The notes: generated by a model not told the origin, from the sequence alone. 44,575 nucleotides of DNA from Methanopyri archaeon (GCA_013154335.1 JAADCQ010000083.1:1-44575); one strand, 5' to 3'; counted from the first letter of the stretch, positions 1 through 8,297 are shown. Made by a program: numbers and translations.

Positions 1-1
1 G

Positions 2-967
2 CTGGCCGCGTGCGTGCCGGCCTTCTGCGATGCGTGGCCGTCCCCGATGGCGTTCACCGAGGTGGGCGTCAGGAGCGAGTTGTTCGTGGAGGGCGTCCAC
101 GAGGTGGGCGGTTGGAAGATCGACTACGTGGAGGCGGAGTACAGGGCGTTGTTGTCGTTCCGGGAGGAGGAGCCGGTGACCCTGCACGTGTTGTTGCCGG
201 AGGGCACGGAGGTGTTGAGGGCGTGGATCCACGACGTTTCGTCGATGGATATAGCGATGAACATGATCCCGCCGGGTGGGACGCCGGTGAAGCCGGTGGG
301 GCGTTCGGAGGTGACCTGGTGCTTCGACGGTAGGTCTTGGACGTGGGAGCAGCTTGATTTCAGGTTGGTTCCGGACTCGAAGTACATGGTGTTGGTGTTG
401 GATCTGAGGATCCCGACGGTGCATATGTCGGCGGAGGAGATGGATCGGTGGATTTGGAACCATATGGTGGTGCCGAAGATGTACGACGCCGAGTTGGGGT
501 CCGAGTACGAGCGTGGGGTCGTCGAGTGGCCGGTGCCGGCGTATCCCTCGGGGCCGTTGGGTTTCAAGTTGTTCACGTCGGGGTCGGTGAAGGCCAGGGT
601 GGAGTTGTTCCTGTGGCCCGGGGGTGTCGTGACGCGTCCGCCTTCGGCGCCTTCGTGGGAGACGTTTCAGGTCTTCCTGACGCGTCATCTGGCGTTGGTG
701 TTCCCGGACGCTTCGGTGTTGCCGGTCACCGAGAGTGGGAGTGTGGACGTCGAGCGTGAGATCGTGGAGTCGGAGTGGCCGGAGGTGACGGGGAGGTTCG
801 GGTTCCCGTACGTGCCTGTGGTCGCGGTGTTGTCGTTCGACACGGGTGAGGGCGCGGGGTCGGACGGGTGTTCGTTCCCGTTCGTGTCGTGGTTGTTCAT
901 GCCGGCGGGTCCGGGGGTGGATCAGACGGCGTCGTTCCTGAGGCTTCTTCTCTGGCCCCTCCTCTAG
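2..967 (+). CDS. Hypothetical protein, open at the left edge
   Basis: The frame is open to the window edge. The first in-frame start visible is GTG at 14, giving 317 residues, but the true start may lie outside. I recognise no family. The protein is rich in Trp, Pro and Val, has no signal peptide, no obvious membrane segment and no cysteine cluster. Codon choice is strongly NNG/NNT (TTG Leu, GTG Val), the same as in the chelatase gene downstream, which supports it as a real resident gene. It ends 12 bases before the convergent PH-domain gene. Function unknown. Confidence 0.6.
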   Translation: MAACVPAFCDAWPSPMAFTEVGVRSELFVEGVHEVGGWKIDYVEAEYRALLSFREEEPVTLHVLLPEGTEVLRAWIHDVSSMDIAMNMIPPGGTPVKPVGRSEVTWCFDGRSWTWEQLDFRLVPDSKYMVLVLDLRIPTVHMSAEEMDRWIWNHMVVPKMYDAELGSEYERGVVEWPVPAYPSGPLGFKLFTSGSVKARVELFLWPGGVVTRPPSAPSWETFQVFLTRHLALVFPDASVLPVTESGSVDVEREIVESEWPEVTGRFGFPYVPVVAVLSFDTGEGAGSDGCSFPFVSWLFMPAGPGVDQTASFLRLLLWPLL

Positions 968-979
968 TTCTTCCCCACC

Positions 980-1420
980 TCAGGCGGTGGCGCCTCCGAG
1001 GGCTTCGGGGTCGATGCCTACGAGGACGGTGCCTTCGGGGGTTTCGAGCACGGTGAGGCGTTTTCTCCTCCTGGAGTAGACCTTGCACTTCCCGATGCCT
1101 TTCACCTTGTAGGTGCCGACGTACCCGAGGAAGCCTCCGATGCCGTGGAGGCGGTGGGCGTGGCGTAGGGTTAGGTCGGTGGTGCCCAGGACGCGTTGGA
1201 TCTTGAGTTCGACGGTCCTGGCGGGGGCGACGAGGAGTAGTTCGTCGCCTTGGACGACGGCGTACCTGGGTACGATCATGAAGGCGGCGATGAGTACGGT
1301 GGCGATGGGGATGGCGGCGGCGAGGGCTGTGCAGGGGCCGGTCTCGTAGGCGGCGAGGCCGAGGGCGGTGGCGACGCCGGCCAGGGTTAGTGCGGTGGTG
1401 GCGGCGGTGGTGCGGTCCAT
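980..1420 (-). CDS. Membrane-anchored bacterial-type PH domain protein
   Basis: About 146 residues from ATG at 1420; a TTG at 1453 would add 11 residues. Two hydrophobic segments lie at roughly residues 5-24 and 28-50, then a beta-rich domain with GIGGFLGYVGTYKVKGIGK near its middle and a C-terminal strand VLVGIDPE. This matches the bacterial PH (bPH_5-like) fold, in which two N-terminal helices anchor a cytosolic PH domain. Ligand and role are unknown. It is convergent with the hypothetical gene to the left and divergent from the chelatase to the right, so it shares the roughly 240-base regulatory gap with cobN. Confidence 0.7.
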   Translation of the reverse strand: MDRTTAATTALTLAGVATALGLAAYETGPCTALAAAIPIATVLIAAFMIVPRYAVVQGDELLLVAPARTVELKIQRVLGTTDLTLRHAHRLHGIGGFLGYVGTYKVKGIGKCKVYSRRRKRLTVLETPEGTVLVGIDPEALGGATA

Positions 1421-1497
1421 CCGGAGGGTTAGGACGAGGCAGCCGGCCGGCAACGGGGCCCTTCGGTTTTGGGGATCTCGGATCGGATATGTTTCGC

Positions 1498-1606
1498 GGT
1501 GTTACGGGTCGTCGGGGTACCCCCTACGGTGGTCGTCGTTGCGTACGGGTGGTTGGTGTTACGATATAGGGTGTTTGGTGTTATTATCGAGGTGTTCTCC
1601 GGTGTT
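1498..1606 (+). promoter_or_regulatory. GGTGTT direct-repeat cluster upstream of the chelatase gene
   Basis: GGTGTT occurs at 1498, 1555, 1570, 1577, 1591 and 1601. Three copies continue as GGTGTTA (1498, 1555, 1577). Five copies fall within 52 bases. The stretch is AT-richer than its surroundings and precedes the cobN start by 50-160 bases. I infer a regulator-binding region; no known operator consensus was recognised. Confidence 0.4.
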
Positions 1607-1658
1607 TCCGTATGAAAGGTTTTTGACCGGGGGCGGGTCGGTGGTCGGGGGGTTCGTT

Positions 1659-4600
1659 TTGGTCAGGGCCGTGGTGGTAGTGGGTCATCAGCCGTACTCC
1701 TTGAGCGTGGCCCGGGCGGCGGAGCGTTTGGAGGGTGAGGTGGACGTCGAGTTGTTCTACATGTGGGATCTGAGGGAGCGGCCGGAGGAGTTCGAGGAGG
1801 CCGTGAGGGGTGCGGATTTCGCCGTCCTGAACGTGATGGATTCCGCGGCCGCGAGGGCGGTGGATCTGGAGGGGATCGCCCGGGAGACGCCGTTCGTGGC
1901 GGTTCACTCGTGTTTCGAGGTGATGCGGGCTTCCTTCGAGAGTTTGGGTCTGAGGAAGAGTCGCCTGTTCAGGTTCTTCGAGAGGATGATGGAGCGTCGT
2001 AGGGATAACCTGTCGGGTGTGAGGATGGACGAGGCGTTGGAGCGTGGTGCGAGGTTCGCGGAGAGGATGGGTTGGTTCGGCGCGTTGAAGCGGTTGAAGG
2101 TGGCCATGCGGGCGTTCAGGTACTGGGATTACGGTGGTGTGGATAACGTGGAGAACATGCTCCTGTACCTGGCGAGGGAGTTGGCGGGGGCGGACGTGAG
2201 GGAGCCGGGTCCGCCGGTGGAGGTTCCGGGTAGGGCGTTGTACGATCCGGGGGAGGGTCTCGTCGACGTGGGTTTCCTCGAGGGGTTGAGGGAGGAGTTC
2301 GGGTCGTTGGTGCCGGTCACGTTCTACAAGTTCTTCTACGCGAACGGGAACACGGAGCACGTGGACGCGGTGATAGAGGCGTTGAGGGATCGTGGGATCG
2401 GGGCGATCGGTGCGTACTGTTCGGTGGACGCGTACGGGACGTTGGTTAGGTTCTTCGAGGGGGAGCGTCCGGACGCGGTGGTGGCGTTGACGTGTTTCAG
2501 GATCGTGGGGGGTCCGATGGGTGGTGAGGTGGAGCGCGGTGTGGAGTTGTTGAGGCGTTGGGACGTGCCGTACTTCGTGGCGCCTCAGGTCTGGTACCTG
2601 GATCGGGAGGAGTGGGAGGAGAGCGAGTTCGGTATGGATCCGTTGAGCCTGTTGATCAACGTGTCGTTGCCGGAGTTGGATTCGGCGATCTTCCTGCCGC
2701 CGGTGGCGTGTCAGGCGGAGGTGGGGAGTTTCGAGGGTGTTCCCCTGTACGCGATGGAGCCGATCCGGGAGAACGTGGGTAGGGCGGCCGAGTTGGTGGA
2801 GCGTTGGTTGCGGTTGAGGGAGGAGGGTCCGCGTAGGGTCGCGATCGTCCTGTTCAACTACCCGCCGGGCGAGGAGAACGTGGGTGAGGCGGCGTACCTG
2901 GACACGTTCTCGAGCCTCCGTAACGTGTTGGAGTTGTTGTCGGAGGAGCTGGGTTTGGAGGTGGATCTGGATCGTGTCACGGACGACGTGTTGAGGCGTC
3001 TGGGTAACCCGGATCTGAGGCACCGTCGGCCGGGGGACGTGCCGAGGGCGGACGAGGTGCCGTTGGATCGGTACCTGCGGTGGTTCGAGGGGTTGCCGCG
3101 GGAGGCGAGGGAGAGGGTGTTGGAGGCGTGGGGTGGTCCGGAGGAGGACCCGTTCCTGGTGGACGGTTCGTTCCCGGTGTTCGGGTTGGACCTCGGGGAC
3201 GTGTTCGTGGGGTTTCAGCCGACGAGGGGGCTTCACGAGTCGGAGGAGTCTTACCACGATGACACGCCGCCGACGCATCACTACGTGTGTTTCTACGAGT
3301 GGTTGAGGAGGGAGTGGGGCGCGGACGTGGTGCTTCACTTCGGGACGCACGGGACGTTGGAGTTCCTCCCGGGGAAGGAGAAGGCGCTCTCGCCGTCGTG
3401 TTTCCCGGACCTGTTGATCACGCCGTTGCCCCACGTCTACCTGTACAACGTGAACAACCCGTCGGAGGCGGCGGTCGCGAAGCACAGGACGTACGCTTAC
3501 ATGGTGTCTCACCTGCATCCTCCTCTGGCGGACCCGGAGTTGAGGGGTTACAGGGAGCTTCTGCGGTTGTGCGAGGCTGTGAGGGAGGGTCGTGAGGACG
3601 TGGGGGAGTTGAGGGAGGTGGCGGAGGCGGCCGGGATCGTGTTGGACGTCGAGGACGAGGACGCGTACGTGGGTGCGGTGGAGGCGATGGTGCGTAGGGC
3701 GTTGAGGGATAGGATACCGTGTGGTTTGCACGTTGTCGGGGCGGATCCGGACCCGGAGTTGGTGGCGGAGACGGTGGTGAGTTACGCGGAGTCGAGGGGG
3801 TTGTTGGAGGGGGATCGGGAGGAGGCCGTGGAGGCCGTGAGGGCGTTCGTGGAGGAGGGTGAGGATCGGTTGTCGGAGTTCTTCTCGGACGCGGATAGGG
3901 TGAGGGGTTTCGTGGAGGATCTTGTGGAGTCGTACGAGAGGGAGGTCGAGGGTTTGCTCCGGGCGTTGCGTGGGCGTTACGTGGAGCCTTCGCCGGGTGG
4001 TGAGGTGGAGAGGAACCCGGAGGTGGTCCCGACGGGTAGGAACATCGTGTCGTTGAACCCCAGGAGGATACCGACGCCGGAGGCGGAGGAGCGGGCGAGG
4101 GAGGCCGTGGAGGCGTTGTTGGAGCGTTACAGGCGGGAGCACGGTGGGTACCCGGAGACGGTGGGGTTGGTGTTGTGGGCTTTCGAGACGATGCAGACGG
4201 GTGGGGAGACGGTGGCGATGGCGTTCGAGTTGTTGGGCGTGCGGCCGGTGAGGGACGACGCGGGTAACGTGATCGACGTGGAGCCCGTGCCGGTGGAGGA
4301 GTTGGGGAGGCCGAGGGTGGACGTGGTGGTGACCATGTGCGGTATCTTCAGGGATACCTTCCCGAACGTGGTGGAGTTGTTGGATAGGGCCGTGAGGAAG
4401 GTGGCTCGGTTGGAGGAGCCCGGGGACGTGAACCCGGTGAGGAGGCACGTGGAGGAGTTGAGGGGGGAGGGGTACGAGGATCCGGAGGCCAGGGTGTTCG
4501 GGCCGAGGCCGGACCTGTACGCGGCGGATAACATGAGGTCCAAGGTGGAGTCGTCGGACTGGGAGGACGAGGAGGAGTTGGTCGAGGCTTACCTGAGCGA

Positions 4601-5177
4601 TATGGGGTACGTGTACGGGGAAGGGGTTCACGGGGAGGAGGCGAGGGAGTTGTTCGAGGCGGTGGCGGGTCGGCAGGATGTGACGGCGCAGGTGAGGTCG
4701 CATAGGTCCTACGATATCATAGATCTGGATCATTACTACGAGTTCCTGGGTGGGTTGACGGCGGCCGCCGGTGGGGACGTGGAGACGTACGTGATAGACT
4801 CGTGTTCGGGGGAGGGGCCGGAGGTTCACGATCTGGAGACGGTGGTGCGGTCGGGCGTCGTTTCGAGGTTGTTGAACGAGAAGTGGAAGCGTCACATGTT
4901 GAAGCACGGGTACGACGGGTGTAGGGAGATCGCGAAGCGCGTGGAGTACCTGGTGGGCTTGGCCGCCACGACGGGTGTCGTGGAGGATTGGGTGTGGGAG
5001 GGTGTGGCCCGGGAGTACCTGTTCGACGAGGAGACCCGGGAGAGGATGAGGGAGTTGAACCCGGCGGCCCTGCGGGCCGTGGCGGATAGGTTGTTGGAGG
5101 CGTACGAGCGTGGGTACTGGGACGCGGACGAGGGGACCGTGCGAGAGATCGAAAGGCTGAGGAGGGATCTGTCGTGA
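1659..5177 (+). CDS. cobN: Cobaltochelatase CobN / Mg-chelatase H-type large subunit
   Basis: A protein of about 1172 residues of the CobN/ChlH/BchH family, the large subunit that binds the tetrapyrrole and metal in ATP-dependent chelatases. Family hallmarks are GTHGTLEFLPGKE at about residues 562-574, then YNVNNPSEAAVAKHR, and later LWAFETMQTGGET. TTG at 1659 is preferred because a G-rich Shine-Dalgarno run (1647-1652) sits six bases upstream; GTG at 1641 is an alternative. The length is near that of archaeal homologues. The partner ATPase subunits (ChlI/ChlD or CobS/CobT types) are not in the window. In methanogens the metal and product of these CobN homologues are not settled, because cobalt and nickel insertion are usually assigned to CbiX/CfbA. 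The neighbouring Cys-rich secreted protein suggests a metal context, by inference only. Confidence 0.9.
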   Translation: MVRAVVVVGHQPYSLSVARAAERLEGEVDVELFYMWDLRERPEEFEEAVRGADFAVLNVMDSAAARAVDLEGIARETPFVAVHSCFEVMRASFESLGLRKSRLFRFFERMMERRRDNLSGVRMDEALERGARFAERMGWFGALKRLKVAMRAFRYWDYGGVDNVENMLLYLARELAGADVREPGPPVEVPGRALYDPGEGLVDVGFLEGLREEFGSLVPVTFYKFFYANGNTEHVDAVIEALRDRGIGAIGAYCSVDAYGTLVRFFEGERPDAVVALTCFRIVGGPMGGEVERGVELLRRWDVPYFVAPQVWYLDREEWEESEFGMDPLSLLINVSLPELDSAIFLPPVACQAEVGSFEGVPLYAMEPIRENVGRAAELVERWLRLREEGPRRVAIVLFNYPPGEENVGEAAYLDTFSSLRNVLELLSEELGLEVDLDRVTDDVLRRLGNPDLRHRRPGDVPRADEVPLDRYLRWFEGLPREARERVLEAWGGPEEDPFLVDGSFPVFGLDLGDVFVGFQPTRGLHESEESYHDDTPPTHHYVCFYEWLRREWGADVVLHFGTHGTLEFLPGKEKALSPSCFPDLLITPLPHVYLYNVNNPSEAAVAKHRTYAYMVSHLHPPLADPELRGYRELLRLCEAVREGREDVGELREVAEAAGIVLDVEDEDAYVGAVEAMVRRALRDRIPCGLHVVGADPDPELVAETVVSYAESRGLLEGDREEAVEAVRAFVEEGEDRLSEFFSDADRVRGFVEDLVESYEREVEGLLRALRGRYVEPSPGGEVERNPEVVPTGRNIVSLNPRRIPTPEAEERAREAVEALLERYRREHGGYPETVGLVLWAFETMQTGGETVAMAFELLGVRPVRDDAGNVIDVEPVPVEELGRPRVDVVVTMCGIFRDTFPNVVELLDRAVRKVARLEEPGDVNPVRRHVEELRGEGYEDPEARVFGPRPDLYAADNMRSKVESSDWEDEEELVEAYLSDMGYVYGEGVHGEEARELFEAVAGRQDVTAQVRSHRSYDIIDLDHYYEFLGGLTAAAGGDVETYVIDSCSGEGPEVHDLETVVRSGVVSRLLNEKWKRHMLKHGYDGCREIAKRVEYLVGLAATTGVVEDWVWEGVAREYLFDEETRERMRELNPAALRAVADRLLEAYERGYWDADEGTVREIERLRRDLS

Positions 5178-5240
5178 TCGGGTGGCAAACCGTGGTGTCG
5201 TCGATACGTTGAGTGTCTCGTTTTTCCGGGTCGTGGTCGT

Positions 5241-5263
5241 ATCGTTATTTTGTTCGTAACGAT
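5241..5263. terminator. Inverted repeat between convergent genes
   Basis: Perfect seven-base arms ATCGTTA (5241-5247) and TAACGAT (5257-5263) flank a nine-base T-rich loop in the 107-base gap between the ends of cobN and the Cys/Thr-rich gene. Its position suggests a bidirectional terminator. The same heptamer recurs upstream of the Cys/Thr gene, so a protein-binding role is also possible. Confidence 0.4.
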
Positions 5264-5284
5264 TCTTGGAGGGGCGTGGGAGGG

Positions 5285-5785
5285 TTAGGAGATCACGTAG
5301 TACGTGCCCGTGGTCGTGGTGGTCGTCGTGGTCGTGGTGGACGTGGTCGGCTCCGTCGTCGTGGTCGTCGGTGTGACCGTCGTGACGGTCGGTGTGGCCG
5401 TGGTGACCGTGGTCGTCGGCGTGGTCGTCACCTCGGTCGTCGTGGTGGTGGGCGCCGTCGTTGTCGTCGGCTCGGTCACCGTGGTGGTCGGGGTCGTGGT
5501 CGTCACCGTGGTCGTGGGCGTCGTCACGGTCGGTGTCTCCGTGGTGGTCGTCGGGACGGTCACCGTCCCGGTGGTCGTGCAACAGCAGCACGTGCATCCT
5601 TCGCAGCAGGTGCAGTTGCATCCGCAGGTGCAGTGGCACCCGTGGTGGCAACCGTGGTGGTGGGGCTCGCACGTGCAGTGGGGCACGCAGGTGCAGCAGG
5701 TGTGATCGCACGGTACGCACGGACACGCCACGGCGGGCGCGAAGGCGGCCGCGAGGGCCGTTATCAACGCGGCCAGGATCCTCAC
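5285..5785 (-). CDS. Secreted Cys/His-rich protein with Thr-rich tail
   Basis: 166 residues, GTG start at 5785 behind a GGGGGTGA site. Three parts are visible: a signal peptide (residues 1-20, hydrophobic and ending in AVA); a head (about 21-69) holding 21 cysteines and 8 histidines in 49 residues with many CxC and CC pairs; and a tail (about 70-166) that is mostly Thr with Pro, Val and Glu, ending GTYYVIS. There is no C-terminal membrane anchor. The head resembles metallothionein-like or disulfide-knot sequences; the tail resembles an O-glycosylated stalk. I recognise no family. The order (Cys head at the N-terminus, Thr tail at the C-terminus) fits a released or tail-attached extracellular metal-binding protein, but function is not established. 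The opposite strand is also open (Val-rich) as a trivial consequence of the ACN repeats. Confidence 0.75.
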   Translation of the reverse strand: MRILAALITALAAAFAPAVACPCVPCDHTCCTCVPHCTCEPHHHGCHHGCHCTCGCNCTCCEGCTCCCCTTTGTVTVPTTTTETPTVTTPTTTVTTTTPTTTVTEPTTTTAPTTTTTEVTTTPTTTVTTATPTVTTVTPTTTTTEPTTSTTTTTTTTTTGTYYVIS

Positions 5786-5825
5786 CGTTCTTCACCCCCT
5801 TACTCCGGGGTGCGTACCTTGATAA

Positions 5826-5942
5826 TAACGATTCGGTCCTCGGTTTTATCGGTGTAAATCGTGTTTAATTTCGGGTTTTGAACTTGAAGTGTTTTGGTTT
5901 TTCGTTCGGTTACCAAGCGTTCGTTATCCTCGGTGTAACGAT
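5826..5942. promoter_or_regulatory. AT-rich gap with GGTGTAA and TAACGAT motifs
   Basis: The gap from 5786 to 6051 separates the divergent Cys/Thr-rich gene and pth2. It holds TAACGAT at 5826-5832 and 5936-5942, TCGTTAT at 5921-5927, and GGTGTAA at 5851-5857 and 5932-5938. It is much richer in AT than its surroundings and probably contains the promoter of the minus-strand gene. Related GGTGTTA copies lie upstream of cobN. Confidence 0.4.
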
Positions 5943-5981
5943 CGATTGAAAAGGCGAGGTGGTGGTCTTCGGCGGTGGACC

Positions 5982-6035
5982 GGTGAGGAGGAGCTGACGG
6001 GCTGAGTGATCGCGATGATGTGACCTCCTCTCACC
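5982..6035 (+). other. Strong hairpin upstream of pth2
   Basis: The arms 5982-5993 and 6025-6035 can form 11 base pairs with one bulged G (5988). The 31-base loop carries two CTGA boxes (5994, 6002) and GATGATG (6014-6020). It lies just upstream of the Shine-Dalgarno run GAGGGG (6037-6042). It may be a leader structure or a small RNA; the boxes do not match a full C/D guide RNA layout. Confidence 0.35.
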
Positions 6036-6051
6036 CGAGGGGTCGTTCGTC

Positions 6052-6405
6052 TTGCCGTACAAGCAGGTGATCGTGGTGAGGGGAGATCTGGACCTCAGTA
6101 GGGGTAAGTTGGCGGCTCAGGTGGCGCACGCGGCCGTGGGTGCTTTCCTGGAGGCGGAGAGGTCCGGGGCGCCCGTGGACGCGTGGCTCAGGGAGGGTCA
6201 GAAGAAGGTGGTCGTCCGGTGTGAGGACGAGCGGGAGTTGTTCGAGCTCGAGGAGAGGGCGCGTGGTCTGGGGCTTCCGTGTTTCCTGGTTAGGGACGCC
6301 GGGTTGACGGAGTTGGAGCCGGGTACCCCGACGTGTTTGGGTGTTGGGCCCGAGGAGGAGCGTGAGGTGGACAAGGTCACGGGTCACTTGCCGTTGCTGA
6401 GGTAG
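6052..6405 (+). CDS. pth2: Peptidyl-tRNA hydrolase, Pth2 family
   Basis: 117 residues, the usual size of archaeal/eukaryotic Pth2, which cleaves peptidyl-tRNA released from stalled ribosomes. The N-terminus YKQVIVVRGDLDLSRGKLAAQVAHAA carries the family's K-x-Q-V-x-V-R-x-D-L and GK-x-AAQ-x-AHA signatures, and the C-terminal part contains TCLGVGPEE. TTG at 6052 is the start, with GAGGGG about nine bases upstream. The gene stands alone on the plus strand, convergent with infB. Confidence 0.95.
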   Translation: MPYKQVIVVRGDLDLSRGKLAAQVAHAAVGAFLEAERSGAPVDAWLREGQKKVVVRCEDERELFELEERARGLGLPCFLVRDAGLTELEPGTPTCLGVGPEEEREVDKVTGHLPLLR

Positions 6406-6459
6406 CCTCGGCTAGGACACGGCTCGTCACCGTTCTGTGCCCGTATTCCTCGTCATCGG

Positions 6460-8262
6460 CTATCCCATGCCGTAGAACGGGTCTTCTTTCCTCTTTATCT
6501 CCGCTATCTCCTCGAGGACCTCCCTCTCGTCCTCCGTGAGTAGGTCCCAGAACTCCTCGAACATCTTCCTGGCGTGTTCCGAGGGGACGTCCGTGTAGAG
6601 CACGTCTCCCTCCTCGAAGTGTCTCCCGGCTATGCATCCTTCTATCGAGATGGCGACCTCCTGGCCCTTCCTCGCTTCCTCGAGGGGTTCCCCGTGCATC
6701 TGTATCTGTTTGATCTTGCCGATCTGTCTCCCGTCCTCCCTCATGAGCGGGTAGCCCGGTCTTATCGTGCCGCCGAGTACCTTCACGCCGACGATGGCGG
6801 GTTTGCTCTGTCGGAAGATGTAACCGGGTAGGACCTTGATCTTCCCGGGGTGTACGAGTTTCTCGAGGATCTTGCGCCTCTCCTTCTCCTTCCTCTTCTC
6901 GACGAGTTCCTCGTACTCCTCGACGAGTTCGTATATCACGTCGCCGAGGATGACGTCGACGTCGTACTTCTCGGCGAGTTCCTTGGCTTCGTCCGTTATC
7001 CCCACGTTGAAGCCGACTATGACGCCGAGGAGGGGTTCCTTCTCGGCCACGGCGGCGGCCTCTATCACGTCCTTCTTGGTGATGTCCCCCACGTCGGCCT
7101 TCCTTATGGGGACGTCCTTCTCCTTGAACTCGCCCACCACGGCCTCGAGGGTTCCGAGGGTGTCGGCCTTGATGATGATGCCTTCCTTGTCGGTCTCGAT
7201 GGTTACCTCCTCGACCTCCTCGATGACTTCCTTGATGACCTCGTCGAGTTCCTCCTCGTCCCAGACGGCGCGTACGGGGGCGCCGGCTATGGCGTTCTCG
7301 AGGTTAGGGGCGCTGATCTTGACTCCGGCGGCCGCGGAGACCTCTTCGACGGGTCTGAACTTGTCGGTGGGATCCCTCATCTCGTCGAGGGGTTTGGGTT
7401 TGAGGAGGGATCTTATCCTGGTGACGATGGGTTCCTCGGGGTGTCCGACGACTATCGTGTCGCCCTTCCTGAGGATGCCGTCGTAGAGGATCACGTCGAG
7501 GGTGTTGCCGAGGCCGGGTTCCTCCTTGACCTCCAGGATGGCGGCCTTTCCGGGTCCTTCGACCTCTATCCTGAGTTGGTCCTCGAGGAACCTCTGGGCG
7601 AGTCCCGTCACGACCATGAGGAGTTCGGGGATGCCTTCGCCGGTTATGCCGCTGGTCGGTACTATGGCGACGGTGCGTGTGAAGTCTTGGACCCTGTCGA
7701 ACCTCTCGGCCTGGAAGCCGTGTCTGTGGAGTTGTCCGACGAGCTCGTAGATCTTCTCGTCGAGCCTACGTTGTACCTCGGGGTCTTGTTTCTGGAGGGA
7801 TTCGAGGAAGGGGGCGCCTTCTTGGGGTTTCCAGCCGGGTATCCTGTCGATCTTGTTGGCGGCGACGACGAAGGGTGTCTTGTACCTCCGTAGGATGTTG
7901 AGGGCCTCCTCGGTCTGGGGTTTGACGCCTTCCATTATGTCCACGACGAGGATGGCTATGTCGGCGAGGGCGCCTCCCCTGCGTCTCAGGTTGGTGAAGG
8001 CGGCGTGGCCGGGCGTGTCGATGAAGAGGAGGCCTGGGATGGTTATCTCGACGTCGAGGGTCTCGAGTAGGGGTCCGCAGATCTCCTCGATGACGTCGAT
8101 GGGTATCTCCGAGGCGCCTATGTGTTGGGTTATGCCGCCGGCTTCCTTGGCGGCGACGGCGGTTCCCCTTATCTTGTCGAGTAGGGTGGTTTTACCGTGG
8201 TCGACGTGTCCCAGCACGGCTATTATGGGTTGGCGTATGCGCTTGCCGTCGTCCTCCGACAT
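6460..8262 (-). CDS. infB: Translation initiation factor aIF5B
   Basis: 600 residues, typical for archaeal IF5B/IF2, the GTPase that promotes subunit joining. G1 motif GHVDHGKT is at residues 18-25, then IDTPGHAAF (G3) and NKID (G4), followed by the EF-Tu-like domain II and the C-terminal IF2 domains. ATG at 8262 is chosen because a GGTGAT Shine-Dalgarno lies just upstream; the frame is open far further upstream but without family similarity. There is no intein. Codons end mainly in C or A, giving a G/T-rich plus strand here. Confidence 0.97.
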   Translation of the reverse strand: MSEDDGKRIRQPIIAVLGHVDHGKTTLLDKIRGTAVAAKEAGGITQHIGASEIPIDVIEEICGPLLETLDVEITIPGLLFIDTPGHAAFTNLRRRGGALADIAILVVDIMEGVKPQTEEALNILRRYKTPFVVAANKIDRIPGWKPQEGAPFLESLQKQDPEVQRRLDEKIYELVGQLHRHGFQAERFDRVQDFTRTVAIVPTSGITGEGIPELLMVVTGLAQRFLEDQLRIEVEGPGKAAILEVKEEPGLGNTLDVILYDGILRKGDTIVVGHPEEPIVTRIRSLLKPKPLDEMRDPTDKFRPVEEVSAAAGVKISAPNLENAIAGAPVRAVWDEEELDEVIKEVIEEVEEVTIETDKEGIIIKADTLGTLEAVVGEFKEKDVPIRKADVGDITKKDVIEAAAVAEKEPLLGVIVGFNVGITDEAKELAEKYDVDVILGDVIYELVEEYEELVEKRKEKERRKILEKLVHPGKIKVLPGYIFRQSKPAIVGVKVLGGTIRPGYPLMREDGRQIGKIKQIQMHGEPLEEARKGQEVAISIEGCIAGRHFEEGDVLYTDVPSEHARKMFEEFWDLLTEDEREVLEEIAEIKRKEDPFYGMG

Positions 8263-8297
8263 CGGATCACCCCGACGGCGGCGGCCCGATCCGTCCG

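Noticed and set aside
1498-1658. Cobalamin riboswitch before cobN
   Set aside because: No B12-box-like sequence is visible; the region is a simple hexamer repeat cluster.
5304-5705. Val-rich plus-strand frame opposite the Thr-rich tail
   Set aside because: Thr codons ACN read backwards give NGT and shifted GTN valine codons, so an open Val-rich frame is expected by arithmetic.
1584-5795. A 1403-codon open frame on the minus strand antisense to cobN
   Set aside because: Its product is a His/Pro/Arg/Val low-information sequence and it is open only because cobN avoids certain codons in a G/T-rich strand; cobN itself has clear family motifs.
5994-6024. Possible box C/D guide RNA
   Set aside because: CTGA and GATGATG are present but not in the C, D', C', D order and spacing of a complete guide RNA; kept only as a hairpin observation.
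6850-7893. A long plus-strand frame antisense to infB
   Set aside because: Leu/Asp/Val-rich shadow of the infB frame with no start context and no family pattern.
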